Source: Dyadobacter sp. LHD-138 (GTDB lineage: Bacteria; Bacteroidota; Bacteroidia; Cytophagales; Spirosomataceae). Taken from it: 64,000 nt of DNA. The stretch is from the NCBI RefSeq assembly GCF_030929615.1, contig NZ_JAVFVU010000006.1:124001-188000 (forward strand). Direction: 5' to 3'. Of the stretch, positions 26,201-33,401 are shown in pieces. Both the position numbers and the translations under genes were made by a program. Positions within the stretch are counted from its first letter, which is position 1; each line of letters opens with the position of its first letter. Below the pieces are notes generated by a model that did no database searches, had not been told where the DNA came from, and saw nothing but the letters and a program-made list of their open reading frames with translations.

Positions 26201-26417
26201 TGGGTATTTCAAGATCCAGAATGTAGAACTGGCCTACAACGTACCCGTAAGACCCGGAAACATTATCTCATCCAGAGGGATCCGTCTGTACGTCAGAGGA
26301 GCTAACCTCTGGACATTCTCAAAGATAAAAGACGTGGACCCTGAGTCAATTAACTCGGGTGTGACAGTCTATCCCTTGTTCAAAACATTTTCGGCAGGTG
26401 TTAAACTAACATTTTAA
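23265..26417 (+). CDS. SusC/RagA-family TonB-dependent transporter without STN domain (second pair)
   Basis: This 1050-residue receptor has a signal peptide (to about residue 29, MQAQ) and a carboxypeptidase-D-like domain (VNLKVTDEKGDPIPEAMIIVGEGTIYAQTNASGDFDFEALP). A diverged plug follows (LSVRGRSPIFVIDDIPTD, VTVIKDIVGKAMLGPRGADGIIYIKTRRG), where the canonical KDASA is replaced by KDIVG, and then the barrel. It lacks the STN domain of the upstream SusC and so probably depends on that receptor or the sigma factor for induction. It lies 24 bp after susD1 and just before susD2 in one operon. The two SusCs are clearly different in sequence, so this is not a recent duplication. Confidence 0.93.
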   Translation: MKLSTFHTHYILFSLCLLCLFKSTVMQAQEEKKQKPVTVNLKVTDEKGDPIPEAMIIVGEGTIYAQTNASGDFDFEALPEDFVSISSYGYSKSVFLVNDIITNSVITLKKAKPFATSEDVIPMPFMDIKKRFATGSYQTLKTSDLEKYPTNDLRNAFSGLINGLEVIERDGSPGLNAEEQLGNFRVTEKIGLSVRGRSPIFVIDDIPTDITEMPIDPQEIESVTVIKDIVGKAMLGPRGADGIIYIKTRRGKVNERVLNVNAEEGVSLIDRFPGWASGTDYAKLNNLARSNSGLAPLYNESDMGAYAKNDPYDMYHPNVDFRKMMLKNSKSFRRVNVSSSGGNETVQYHAYLGYNGEGDIYKIGAKSDYNRINVRSNIDVKINELIKIKFDFFGGLSLRRSANYGYNANFTSDDGNTNTALDLIEFNSAINDITNTPPIAFPVYAAFGDNPVAPWYGVSSNYKTNPIGNLMHNGYYTETGRTGASNITFQYDMKELVPGLKSNTYVGFNVFNSLRIGKAEDYIAYIPTPSKTAAGLDTIKLAKVHDGVDMPGQTKLHDYYSQRFVVYENLTYDKSWDIHSVQAGLTYYIGKSSRNGIEEPQRQQNVILTGSYSFKDKYIFQGVLNYAGTYSFAKDKRYAMFPSAGLGWVISEENFMSGLKAVNFLKLRVEAGVIGYESFLPPFYDLDRWGVNSTGSPFGPYSTGQWFGSNTDNAVYRTSPSRIGNPNLTWEKRKEFSIGADALLFKRKLSVEINYFNNLRDGMVSQLANTVPLVAGISGSRPWFNYNKIKYIGLETGLQYSDRIGEFRFSIGANATYQNSKILKYDEPDFRYDYQTRLGAPIDSYWGQTYVGNFATEAETKLVPQIYDEALMAGDLKYEDKNRDGVVDDNDQSEIGNVTPRLIYALNIRLNFRNIELTAIGNGRAFYDIPMTNKYFWNGWGDNNYSDFAKDNINGAYPRMTYYKVNNNFIGSNFWLRDGGYFKIQNVELAYNVPVRPGNIISSRGIRLYVRGANLWTFSKIKDVDPESINSGVTVYPLFKTFSAGVKLTF

Positions 26418-26428
26418 CTAAGGACTTT

Positions 26429-28228
26429 ATGGATTTTAAAATGATCAATATAAAAAGTATCTTCTCCATCCTGTTGCTCGCCGGGTTTTTCACCTCCTGT
26501 GTCGATTATCTGGAACCTTATCCAAACGGGAACCGGACCACGGAAGATGTCTGGAAATTTCAGGATATGGTGCAGGGCCTTGTGGGGCAATGTTATGACA
26601 ACATGCCCCGAAACTACAACGACAACGAAGGCGTTTACCTGGACGGAGCAACCGATGATGTGGTGATTACGAGTACAACCAATGCGATAAGCCGTCTCGC
26701 GGTGGGGGCGTTACCTACAAGCATGGATCCTTTCCGAACGTACTGGGACCGAGATTATCGTTCCATATATCTGGTAAACCTTTTCCTGAAAGACCGTCGC
26801 GGTTATAATACCAAGTTTCTCGTCAACAGTCATCTGGACAGCCTGGTTAAAAACCGCCTTCAGGGAGAGGCCTTTGCTTTGCGCGCCTGGTTTCAGTGGG
26901 ATCTGCTTCAAAAATTTGGCGGAAAAGGCATGAATGGCCAGCTCCTGGGCTTCCCGATCGTACTAGAACCGATTGATATTAAGGAACAAACCAACCTGGC
27001 GCGTAACACGTATGACGAATGTGTGAAGCAAATCATCGCAGATTGCGATTCGGCTTACAAGTATCTCCCCCTTGCCCACCGCGATTTTCTTGTGCCAAAC
27101 GTTAACGATCGTGCATATGCGGGCGGACGCTACTGGGGCCGTTTTGACGGCATCACCACCCGTGCGATTAAAGCATTGGTTTATCTGACCTGGGCCAGTC
27201 CACGTTTCAATCCCGGAAATGATATCACGCGTTGGGATCTGGCGGCAAAAAACGCAAAGGAGGTAATGGATTTCAAGATGAAAACCGATGCAGTCACCAA
27301 CGGATTTAATGTCAACAAGGCTACGAACTGGTTTGACCCCAATTTTGGCGGAATTATATTTTCGGCCCGTTATAACAATGCCAACGACGCCATGGAAAGA
27401 ATGTATTATCCTGGCGGTTTTCAGGGAACGGGATCTGTCGGGGCAACGCAGGAGTTTGTCGATGCTTTCCCGATGAAAAACGGATATCCGATTTCGGATC
27501 CAAGGAGTTTGTACGATCCTTCCAAACCTTATGAAAACCGTGATCCGAGATTTTACGCCACCATTTTTCACAACAATGCCAGGGCGGTAAAAATCAACAC
27601 CAGTACGACGATGTACACGTTCGAAAACTGGCTAAACGGAAAGGATGCGGCTGGTCCGGCTGTAAACAGCAGAACCAATTATCATATCAAAAAAATGGTA
27701 TTTATGGGACTCAACTGGTCGGATAATTCGATCAACAGGCAGCCTCACGCAAAGTTTTTCATTTATTGGGCGCAAATGTGCCTGACTTTTGCAGAAGCCG
27801 CAAACCAGGTTGAAGGTCCCGAAGGAGCAAAATACGGACTATCGGCCAAAGATGCCATGGCTTATTTAAGAAAGAAAGACAATACCGACGGCGGAAAGGG
27901 TTTTACAACCGACCCTTATCTTACCGAAGTGGCTTCATTAGGAAAGGCTCCATTTAATGGGTTTATCAAAAACGAGAGAAGACTTGAAACTTGCTTCGAG
28001 GGAAGTCGCTTTTATGATCTCCGCCGTTGGACAACCGATCTTGCATCACTGAACAAGCCGGTTCATATGGCGAAAATCCAGAAAAATGCTGACGGAACTT
28101 TTACCTACAACCTGGACCAGGTCGTAGAAGTACGCGCTTATTCATCGGCCTACCTGCCTATCCCGTACGACGAAATGCTTAGAATGAGTAATCTGGTTCA
28201 AAATGAAGGTTGGGACGCCTGGAAATAA
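26429..28228 (+). CDS. SusD/RagB-family outer-membrane lipoprotein (second pair)
   Basis: This protein of 599 residues has the lipoprotein signal MINIKSIFSILLLAGFFTSC. The start may be the ATG at 26429 (behind AAGGAC) or the one four codons later at 26441. SusD family motifs: VDYLEPYPNGNRTTEDVW, LQGEAFALRAWFQWDLLQKFGG, MCLTFAEAANQVEGPEG, FIKNERRLETCFEGSRFYDLRRW, YLPIPYDEMLRM. It is the surface nutrient-binding partner of the second SusC, 11 bp upstream. Sequence similarity to the first SusD is limited to family motifs, which suggests the two pairs bind different ligands or different parts of one ligand. Confidence 0.93.
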   Translation: MDFKMINIKSIFSILLLAGFFTSCVDYLEPYPNGNRTTEDVWKFQDMVQGLVGQCYDNMPRNYNDNEGVYLDGATDDVVITSTTNAISRLAVGALPTSMDPFRTYWDRDYRSIYLVNLFLKDRRGYNTKFLVNSHLDSLVKNRLQGEAFALRAWFQWDLLQKFGGKGMNGQLLGFPIVLEPIDIKEQTNLARNTYDECVKQIIADCDSAYKYLPLAHRDFLVPNVNDRAYAGGRYWGRFDGITTRAIKALVYLTWASPRFNPGNDITRWDLAAKNAKEVMDFKMKTDAVTNGFNVNKATNWFDPNFGGIIFSARYNNANDAMERMYYPGGFQGTGSVGATQEFVDAFPMKNGYPISDPRSLYDPSKPYENRDPRFYATIFHNNARAVKINTSTTMYTFENWLNGKDAAGPAVNSRTNYHIKKMVFMGLNWSDNSINRQPHAKFFIYWAQMCLTFAEAANQVEGPEGAKYGLSAKDAMAYLRKKDNTDGGKGFTTDPYLTEVASLGKAPFNGFIKNERRLETCFEGSRFYDLRRWTTDLASLNKPVHMAKIQKNADGTFTYNLDQVVEVRAYSSAYLPIPYDEMLRMSNLVQNEGWDAWK

Positions 28229-28243
28229 TTAATTATAAAATCT

Positions 28244-29206
28244 ATGAAAAAGATAATAACGGTAATACTGCTGCTTTCGGTTCTGATGACGTCCTGTTAC
28301 AAGGACTATATCGAAGACTTCGATTACACCGCCATTTACTTCATGTACCAAACCAATGTGCGCACGTTTGTAGTCGGTGAAGGCATGAAAATAGAAGTTG
28401 GTGCAGCCCTGAGTGGTGTCAGGGAAAACACCAGCGATCGGATCGTCAATTTTGATATGGACGCCAAACTCATCAATGCAGGTATTCTGGCGGTAATGAA
28501 AGCCGGTGCAGGCTATATCAAAGAAGCCGTGGGGTCGGTTGACACCCTGAAAGTGATACCGGCAAGTTATTTTACCATTTCCGATCAGAGCCAGATGGTC
28601 ATTAAAAAGGGAAATCATTCGGGGACGGTCGTTATCAAGGCCGATTCTGCCAAATTTTTAAAGGACATTGCCACTGTAAAACCAGTATATGCGATTCCGT
28701 TTTACATTGCTTCGGCAGATGCAGATTCGATTCCGAAGGAAAAACGTTATACCATAATTGCATTGAAATATGAGAACATGCTGTTTGGGAATTACTGGCA
28801 TGGAGGTGTTACCACGGTGAAAGATTCCGATGGAAAAGTCGTAAAAACGATAAAATATTTCACCACGATACCTTCTCCGGAAAGTAAGATTGTAACCCTT
28901 AAAACCATAGCACCGAATACCCTGGTGACCAATAAAATCAGCGACCAGCCGGGTTCAATGAAAATAACCCTGAACGGAGGAAATGTCACGATCAGCAAGG
29001 CAGATGGCTCCGGCGTGGATGTTATTCCCGATGGAGCCAGCATTTTCAATCAGGCTAGGCTTCTTCAGGAAAGAAAGATTGTTTTGAAATATAAATTTGC
29101 CAATGCGGATGGAACAACTTCATTTGCGCAGGATACGCTGACCTTCCGCAACCGGATCCGGGATGGTGTCAATGAATGGCAGGACGAGAATCTGTCACAT
29201 TACTAA
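28244..29206 (+). CDS. DUF1735/DUF4361-like surface lipoprotein
   Basis: A 320-residue lipoprotein; MKKIITVILLLSVLMTSC is the signal and lipobox. The N-terminal half (DYTAIYFMYQTNVRTFVVGEGMKIEVGAALSGVRENTSDRIVNFDMD, and YFTISDQSQMVIKKGNHSGTVVIKADSAKFL) has the pattern of DUF1735, an immunoglobulin-like fold common in SusCD loci. The C-terminal half (YWHGGVTTVKDSDGKVVKTIKYF to YKFANADGTTSFAQDTLTFRNRIRDGVNEWQDENLSHY) resembles DUF4361. Such proteins are thought to be surface glycan-binding partners. It is the last gene of the locus, 15 bp after susD2. No hydrolase follows. Confidence 0.75.
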   Translation: MKKIITVILLLSVLMTSCYKDYIEDFDYTAIYFMYQTNVRTFVVGEGMKIEVGAALSGVRENTSDRIVNFDMDAKLINAGILAVMKAGAGYIKEAVGSVDTLKVIPASYFTISDQSQMVIKKGNHSGTVVIKADSAKFLKDIATVKPVYAIPFYIASADADSIPKEKRYTIIALKYENMLFGNYWHGGVTTVKDSDGKVVKTIKYFTTIPSPESKIVTLKTIAPNTLVTNKISDQPGSMKITLNGGNVTISKADGSGVDVIPDGASIFNQARLLQERKIVLKYKFANADGTTSFAQDTLTFRNRIRDGVNEWQDENLSHY

Positions 29207-29214
29207 AAACCACT

Positions 29215-29251
29215 ACTTTTCGCTGTCAGGAAAGGCCTGACAGCGAAAAGT
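29215..29251 (+). terminator. Terminator hairpin of the susCD operon
   Basis: A 16-bp perfect stem (ACTTTTCGCTGTCAGG and its complement) with a five-base loop starts 9 bp after the stop codon of the last gene. The run of T's lies within the stem, so it may also stabilise the 3' end of the mRNA. Confidence 0.7.
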
Positions 29252-29279
29252 AAACCAATCCTCAACATGCTGTAATGTA

Positions 29280-30056
29280 TTAATAATAGTATTTTACAAA
29301 TCCGGCCATCATCGAGCAAACCAGCGGATTATTCACTTTTGTCTCTTCGGTCGACAACCGTCCCTGCCCATCATAACGCTTTTCAATCAATGCAATCTGA
29401 CCGTCCCAGGCCGGTAAATACTCGCTGATCTGGCGGCGATTTCCAGAAAATTTGTGCTCAAAAACCCGGAAGACCTCGCCTTTGTCGTTATACCAGGTTT
29501 CCCGGTTCAGGATGTTATTGGCATAAGAATACACAACTTCGTTCATCAGCTTATTCTGGTCGCTGAAATACTTTTGTCCAATCTTTTTACCGCCCTTAAA
29601 TTCGTACACTATCACATTTGCCAATGTTCGCTCATCTGCCGCATTCTCGCGATAGTAATACGCTTTCTCCGTTTTTAAAACACCATTTTCGTATTCATAT
29701 TCCAGCTCCCTTCCGGCTTTCCACTCCTTTGCAGCATTTTTAAAATAATAGGTGTGAAGGATCCGCTGGCCACCAGCATTATAAATTTGCTCCTGATACG
29801 TCACGAGTTCCTTCTTGCCCATATAAAACTGATAACCATCAATCCGGGAAAGTTTACCCTCCGCATTATAGCTAAAATGCTCTTCTGTATTAATTTCATT
29901 GGATTTATCAGCCGCTGTGGCATACGTTTTTTTTACTACGCGAGCCTCGTCATCGTAAGCAATAACACCAGGCTCCACCCCGAAATCGTCAGAACGATCT
30001 GGCTTACAGGCAGCCAGTGACATACCAAGCAGTAACACATGTAGTATCTTTTTCAT
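29280..30056 (-). CDS. Hypothetical lipoprotein with repeated Tyr-rich strands
   Basis: A protein of 258 residues from the ATG at 30056, where a lipoprotein signal MKKILHVLLLGMSLAAC begins; the frame is open upstream, but that part is not protein-like. The body consists of repeating beta-strand pairs such as EHFSYNAEGKLSRIDGYQFY, YNAGGQRILHTYYF, LEYEYENGVLKTEKAYYY and YDGQGRLSTEETKV. They resemble YD/RHS-type or MORN-like repeats and probably form an extended beta-sheet. Related lipoproteins are common in Bacteroidota and have no known function. The gene is convergent with the SusCD operon and probably independent of it. Confidence 0.75.
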   Translation of the reverse strand: MKKILHVLLLGMSLAACKPDRSDDFGVEPGVIAYDDEARVVKKTYATAADKSNEINTEEHFSYNAEGKLSRIDGYQFYMGKKELVTYQEQIYNAGGQRILHTYYFKNAAKEWKAGRELEYEYENGVLKTEKAYYYRENAADERTLANVIVYEFKGGKKIGQKYFSDQNKLMNEVVYSYANNILNRETWYNDKGEVFRVFEHKFSGNRRQISEYLPAWDGQIALIEKRYDGQGRLSTEETKVNNPLVCSMMAGFVKYYY

Positions 30057-30160
30057 TAGCATGAGGTTTGGTTTTAAGCATGACACGTTTATAAATAAAA
30101 ACGTTGGAAACCTGATACATACAAAATTAAGACCGGTGTGCAGAAAATGTATTTGTAACA

Positions 30161-30208
30161 AAGTCCAGCCTTTACCGGGATTTGATATTCCTGATAAAGG
30201 CTGGACTT
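30161..30208. terminator. Inverted-repeat hairpin between two minus-strand genes
   Basis: AAGTCCAGCCTTTA and its exact complement, 14 bp each, are separated by 20 bases that can pair further. It lies 43 bp beyond the stop codon of the regulator at 30251 and 105 bp before the start of the lipoprotein gene, so it probably terminates the regulator transcript. Confidence 0.7.
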
Positions 30209-30250
30209 AATACCAATTAAAAAAATATTCAAATTCCCTGTTGGAGAATT

Positions 30251-30853
30251 TTACCCAACCCTGTTGACTTTGCCCATTAAATCGACCACGTTACTCACCT
30301 CCATCTTCTGGTACATTTTAAGTTTGACGGTACTGATCGTTGAAGGCGCAAGATTCAGTTCCTTGCAAATTTGAGTAGTCCGGAAGCCCTTTAAAAGCAA
30401 GTGCATCACCTCTGTTTCCCTCGGAGAAAGCGAGCTCACCTTTTTGCTTCTACGCCGACGAACAACCCGGGTGCTGACTGCATATTTCCGTCCTGTCAAT
30501 ACCGTATCGAAGGCGGATTGAAATTCGTACTTACTCATGGACTTAAGAAGAACACCATCGACACCCTTTTTCAAATAAGTGTAAGCAAGTACCTTTTCAT
30601 TGTCTTCACTTATAATCAGAATCTTTATTTGGGGCTGGATCAGGCGAATACCATCCAGAACACTGGGATTAAACAGCTCTGATAAGCTAACTTCCACGAT
30701 CAGCAAATCAAAATATGACTTTTGCAGACTGTCCGATACGTTTTGCAAGCTGTTTATTTCCTCGATATAGGCATTTCCGGCGTATTCCCTAACGGATGCC
30801 GCGATTCCCATTCGAAAAAAGTCATTTTTAATGGATAGTAATATTCTGGTCAT
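30251..30853 (-). CDS. NarL/LuxR-type response regulator with a degenerate receiver domain
   Basis: A 200-residue protein with an N-terminal receiver-like domain (1-120) and a C-terminal LuxR helix-turn-helix (about 138-195, LSPRETEVMHLLLKGFRTTQICKELNLAPSTISTVKLKMYQKM). The phosphoacceptor aspartate is replaced by Glu54 in FDLLIVEVSL, and the acidic pair after the first strand is replaced (ILLSIKND). The lysine of the switch region survives in GVLLKSMS. Phosphorylation in the usual way is therefore unlikely. Glu at this position often mimics the active state, so it may bind DNA constitutively or respond to a ligand. No histidine kinase is adjacent. Confidence 0.88.
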   Translation of the reverse strand: MTRILLSIKNDFFRMGIAASVREYAGNAYIEEINSLQNVSDSLQKSYFDLLIVEVSLSELFNPSVLDGIRLIQPQIKILIISEDNEKVLAYTYLKKGVDGVLLKSMSKYEFQSAFDTVLTGRKYAVSTRVVRRRRSKKVSSLSPRETEVMHLLLKGFRTTQICKELNLAPSTISTVKLKMYQKMEVSNVVDLMGKVNRVG

Positions 30854-31084
30854 TTTTGTAGAGGGTTTTTTAACGTATTATCTGTAAAGTAAATTCTAAT
30901 TAAAAGCAATCGGGATTAGCCCAATCCATATCGATTTCAGGTTTGTCCAAAGCTCTCACGGTGCTTCCAGCGACACAACGTATATTAAGTTTTGTTTTCG
31001 GTCAAATGTACGGTGACTAATATCAATAACCCGTAGAGATTTAAAGTATTTTTCATAGAATTATATCTATTCCATTTTCTAAAA

Positions 31085-31186
31085 ATGCTCGTAAACCAGG
31101 GTGTGATTGGCGTAAAATACCGGACCAGCGTAGATGTGGATCCCAATGTAATGCACAGGGAACCGGAAAAGGCGTTTGGCATTTAG
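31085..31186 (+). other. Short open frame, possible gene remnant
   Basis: A 33-residue frame in the 400-bp gap between the response regulator and the FGGY kinase. Its composition (MLVNQGVIGVKYRTSVDVD, then PNVMHREPEKAFGI) looks like the C-terminal end of a real protein and has coding-like codon choice. No family was recognised and there is no clear ribosome binding site. It could be the tail of a lost gene. The rest of the gap (30854-31084) shows nothing recognisable. Confidence 0.2.
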
Positions 31187-31191
31187 ACCAA

Positions 31192-31240
31192 AAGCTCCCA
31201 GGACTGCCAACGTTAAATCATTGGTCCCGGGAGCCGTTTT
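31192..31240 (-). terminator. Terminator hairpin of the FGGY kinase gene
   Basis: On the minus strand GCTCCCGGGAC pairs with GTCCTGGGAGC (one G-U pair) and is followed by TTTTGG, starting about 20 bp after the kinase stop codon. Confidence 0.6.
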
Positions 31241-31253
31241 TAAATACATTCAT

Positions 31254-32609
31254 TTACAAATGTCTGTAAAACTTCAAATCGATCAGGTTATTGGCAATTG
31301 GCTTGGTGTTCCAGTCTTTGTGAATGGCCAATGCAGCCCCCAGAGAGCTTGCCTGTGCAACGGACGCGGCATACACTTCAAGCTCAGGAAAGGATTCTGC
31401 CAGCAAATTCATAAAAATCGGATTTTTACTAAACCCGCCATCAACAAATATCTTTTGCACCGGACTGTTGTAGATAACCAGCTCTGTGGAAATAATCTGT
31501 TGGTTTATAATATCGAGTAACAATTGATGATATGCAATTTCGTAAGTCTGAAACTGAGCCAGCGCTCTGTTTTTAAACGCCGACTCCTGAAGGATCTGGT
31601 ATTTATCTACCGCTACGTCATTACGCTCTTCTTTTAGCGCATCGATCAGCGTTTTGTCATAAGCGACATTTTTATAATAATCAGCCGGAACCTGGAAATG
31701 GTCAGCCAATCTTTTCGTCTGAATTTCGTGCTCATTACCTGCAAATAATCTGGCGGCTTTTACAGGTTTTGCTTTGTAATCGAGATAACAAAGGCAGTCG
31801 TACTGAATTTCCTCAAATGTCAGCGGGGTTGCGTTAAACGGGTTTAACGAGATAGACCATGTCCCGGTTGATATCAATAAAAACGGTTCTTTAAAATTAA
31901 TCAGGTACGGAATCAATGCCGAAGAGCTGTCATGCAAGCCTGCACCCGCCGCTATTCCATCCGACAACTGAATACTTTCCTCGGCCGAACGAAGGACAGG
32001 TAATTTATTTACTATTTTTTCATTGGTTACCCATTCATGGTATTTCATTTTTGTAAAATCCCACAAATTCGTGTGACATCCTATGCTGGTATGGTCTGCA
32101 TAATATTGACCGGTAAACAAAAAGCTCAGATATTGGGGCAGGTGAAGGCTATGATTAATCCGGTCAAACAACGCCGGCCTTTCTTCCTTGATCCTGAAAA
32201 TCTGCATTCCGGAATTCAAACTTCCCAGTACTGGCGAGGCAGAAATCATCGCAAAAGCCTCTTCTCCCCCATACTTTTGATAAAACTTTTCTTTAAGTTT
32301 TTCAGGATAGGATTTCAGATAATTGTAGAGCGGCGTAAGCACTTCACCATCAGCGCCAATATGCACCATACTGGCACCATAAGTACTGAAATTAACGGCT
32401 TTAATCGTATAACCTTTCTGACTTTTTGCTTCATCCCAGCAAGCCAGGACCCATTTTGTCAACAGGTCAACATCCTCGCAGGCGTCCCCATCTTCATCTG
32501 CCGTTTCGGGGAAATTTGTAGATTTTTGCCAGACAATCCGATAATCTTCGTCGAAAATAAATGCTTTCTTATTTGTTTTTCCAATATCAAAAATGACAAC
32601 GACATTCAT
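31254..32609 (-). CDS. FGGY-family carbohydrate kinase
   Basis: A 451-residue sugar kinase. The N-terminal VVVIFDIGKTNKKAFIFDEDYRIVWQ is the phosphate-1 loop of the FGGY/actin fold. SIGCHTNLWDFTK resembles the substrate-binding region of L-rhamnulose/L-fuculose-type kinases, GTWSISLNPFN is the phosphate-2 region, and IFVDGGFSKNPIFMNLLAESFPELEVY is the adenosine motif. It transfers phosphate from ATP to a keto-sugar such as rhamnulose, fuculose or xylulose in the cytoplasm; the specific sugar is not decidable. No isomerase or aldolase gene lies beside it, which is unusual for such a kinase. A 329-bp upstream gap follows its start. Confidence 0.88.
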   Translation of the reverse strand: MNVVVIFDIGKTNKKAFIFDEDYRIVWQKSTNFPETADEDGDACEDVDLLTKWVLACWDEAKSQKGYTIKAVNFSTYGASMVHIGADGEVLTPLYNYLKSYPEKLKEKFYQKYGGEEAFAMISASPVLGSLNSGMQIFRIKEERPALFDRINHSLHLPQYLSFLFTGQYYADHTSIGCHTNLWDFTKMKYHEWVTNEKIVNKLPVLRSAEESIQLSDGIAAGAGLHDSSSALIPYLINFKEPFLLISTGTWSISLNPFNATPLTFEEIQYDCLCYLDYKAKPVKAARLFAGNEHEIQTKRLADHFQVPADYYKNVAYDKTLIDALKEERNDVAVDKYQILQESAFKNRALAQFQTYEIAYHQLLLDIINQQIISTELVIYNSPVQKIFVDGGFSKNPIFMNLLAESFPELEVYAASVAQASSLGAALAIHKDWNTKPIANNLIDLKFYRHL

Positions 32610-32860
32610 TAAAAACCTGTTTTAAAATAGAGAATTGAAACCCAATGATTTGAAATTTGTCCAAGGGGTTTCAAGTTAGCAAGTCGACGCCAATTTTGTC
32701 TGATATTTTGAAAAAATTCTATTTTAAATTGTTTTAATAAGTCCTCTTAGGTAGCTGTTGGCAATTAGCTCTATGCGATTAGCTCAGTAACCGGATGATT
32801 AATAACATATTATAAAAACCAATAATATGAATCAATTTTTCACTACTACTTATAACCCAA

Positions 32861-32900
32861 ACTGGTGCTTTTGGATAGAAAAATATCCAAAAGCACCAGT
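32861..32900. terminator. 17-bp perfect hairpin, likely terminator
   Basis: ACTGGTGCTTTTGGATA and its complement flank GAAAAA. It lies 39 bp downstream of the minus-strand gene that ends at 32939 and probably terminates that transcript. The remaining part of the gap, 32610-32860, shows no gene. Confidence 0.75.
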
Positions 32901-32938
32901 CTGTCTATTTAGCAAGTAGAATCGAAAAACGACCCCGT

Positions 32939-33316
32939 TTATTCCTTTACTCTTGTTCCCAAGGCATCCAGCATATCCATTAATTTACCATTGGCGTGAT
33001 CTGGATCCTGCTTTTTCAAAACCAGTGAAAGATCATATCCGGCCATCGAATAAGCAGCGGTCAATTCTTCACCTTTGATCTCGACACTTGTCATTTTTTG
33101 TTCTTCGCCTGTTTCCAGATTGGTATAAAAGCCGTTCAATTTCCCTTCCTTATGTTCAAACCGTAAAGGCATGGTCACATCTCCATTGGGCGTGTCCTTC
33201 ACAAGGACATTCCATTTACCATGAAAATACTCCGGCACCGAAGCCGTCTGAGCCTGAGCAAAACTCGCTATAAACAAGAAAACTGCGATTGCAAAAAGTG
33301 ATTTTAGCTTATTCAT
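32939..33316 (-). CDS. Small secreted protein of unknown function
   Basis: A 125-residue protein with a signal peptide (to about residue 22, AQAQ) and a beta-strand-rich body: YFHGKWNVLVKDTPNGDVTMPLRFEHKEGKLNGFYTNLETGEEQKMTSVEIKGEELTAAYSMAGYDLSLVLKK. The pattern resembles the small lipocalin-like or DUF3471-like barrels found at the end of larger hydrolases. The preceding ThuA fusion ends in a similar module (DYIGKYKVTGLPFDFVEIKNADGKLTMEASGQ). The two genes are 85 bp apart on the same strand and are probably coexpressed; this protein may be a stand-alone copy of that module. Function unknown. Confidence 0.78.
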   Translation of the reverse strand: MNKLKSLFAIAVFLFIASFAQAQTASVPEYFHGKWNVLVKDTPNGDVTMPLRFEHKEGKLNGFYTNLETGEEQKMTSVEIKGEELTAAYSMAGYDLSLVLKKQDPDHANGKLMDMLDALGTRVKE

Positions 33317-33401
33317 TTTAGATAAATTGTTAGAGATTAATGAACTATGAAACTGTTTAGAATTAATGAACCAAACTTTTCCGGTTTACCCAGACCGGAA
33401 A

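Noticed and set aside
26963-27571. 202-residue frame on the minus strand
   Set aside because: Antisense to the second susD gene; composition is that of a shadow frame.
32037-32612. 191-residue frame on the plus strand
   Set aside because: Antisense to the FGGY kinase; no domain features and no promoter.
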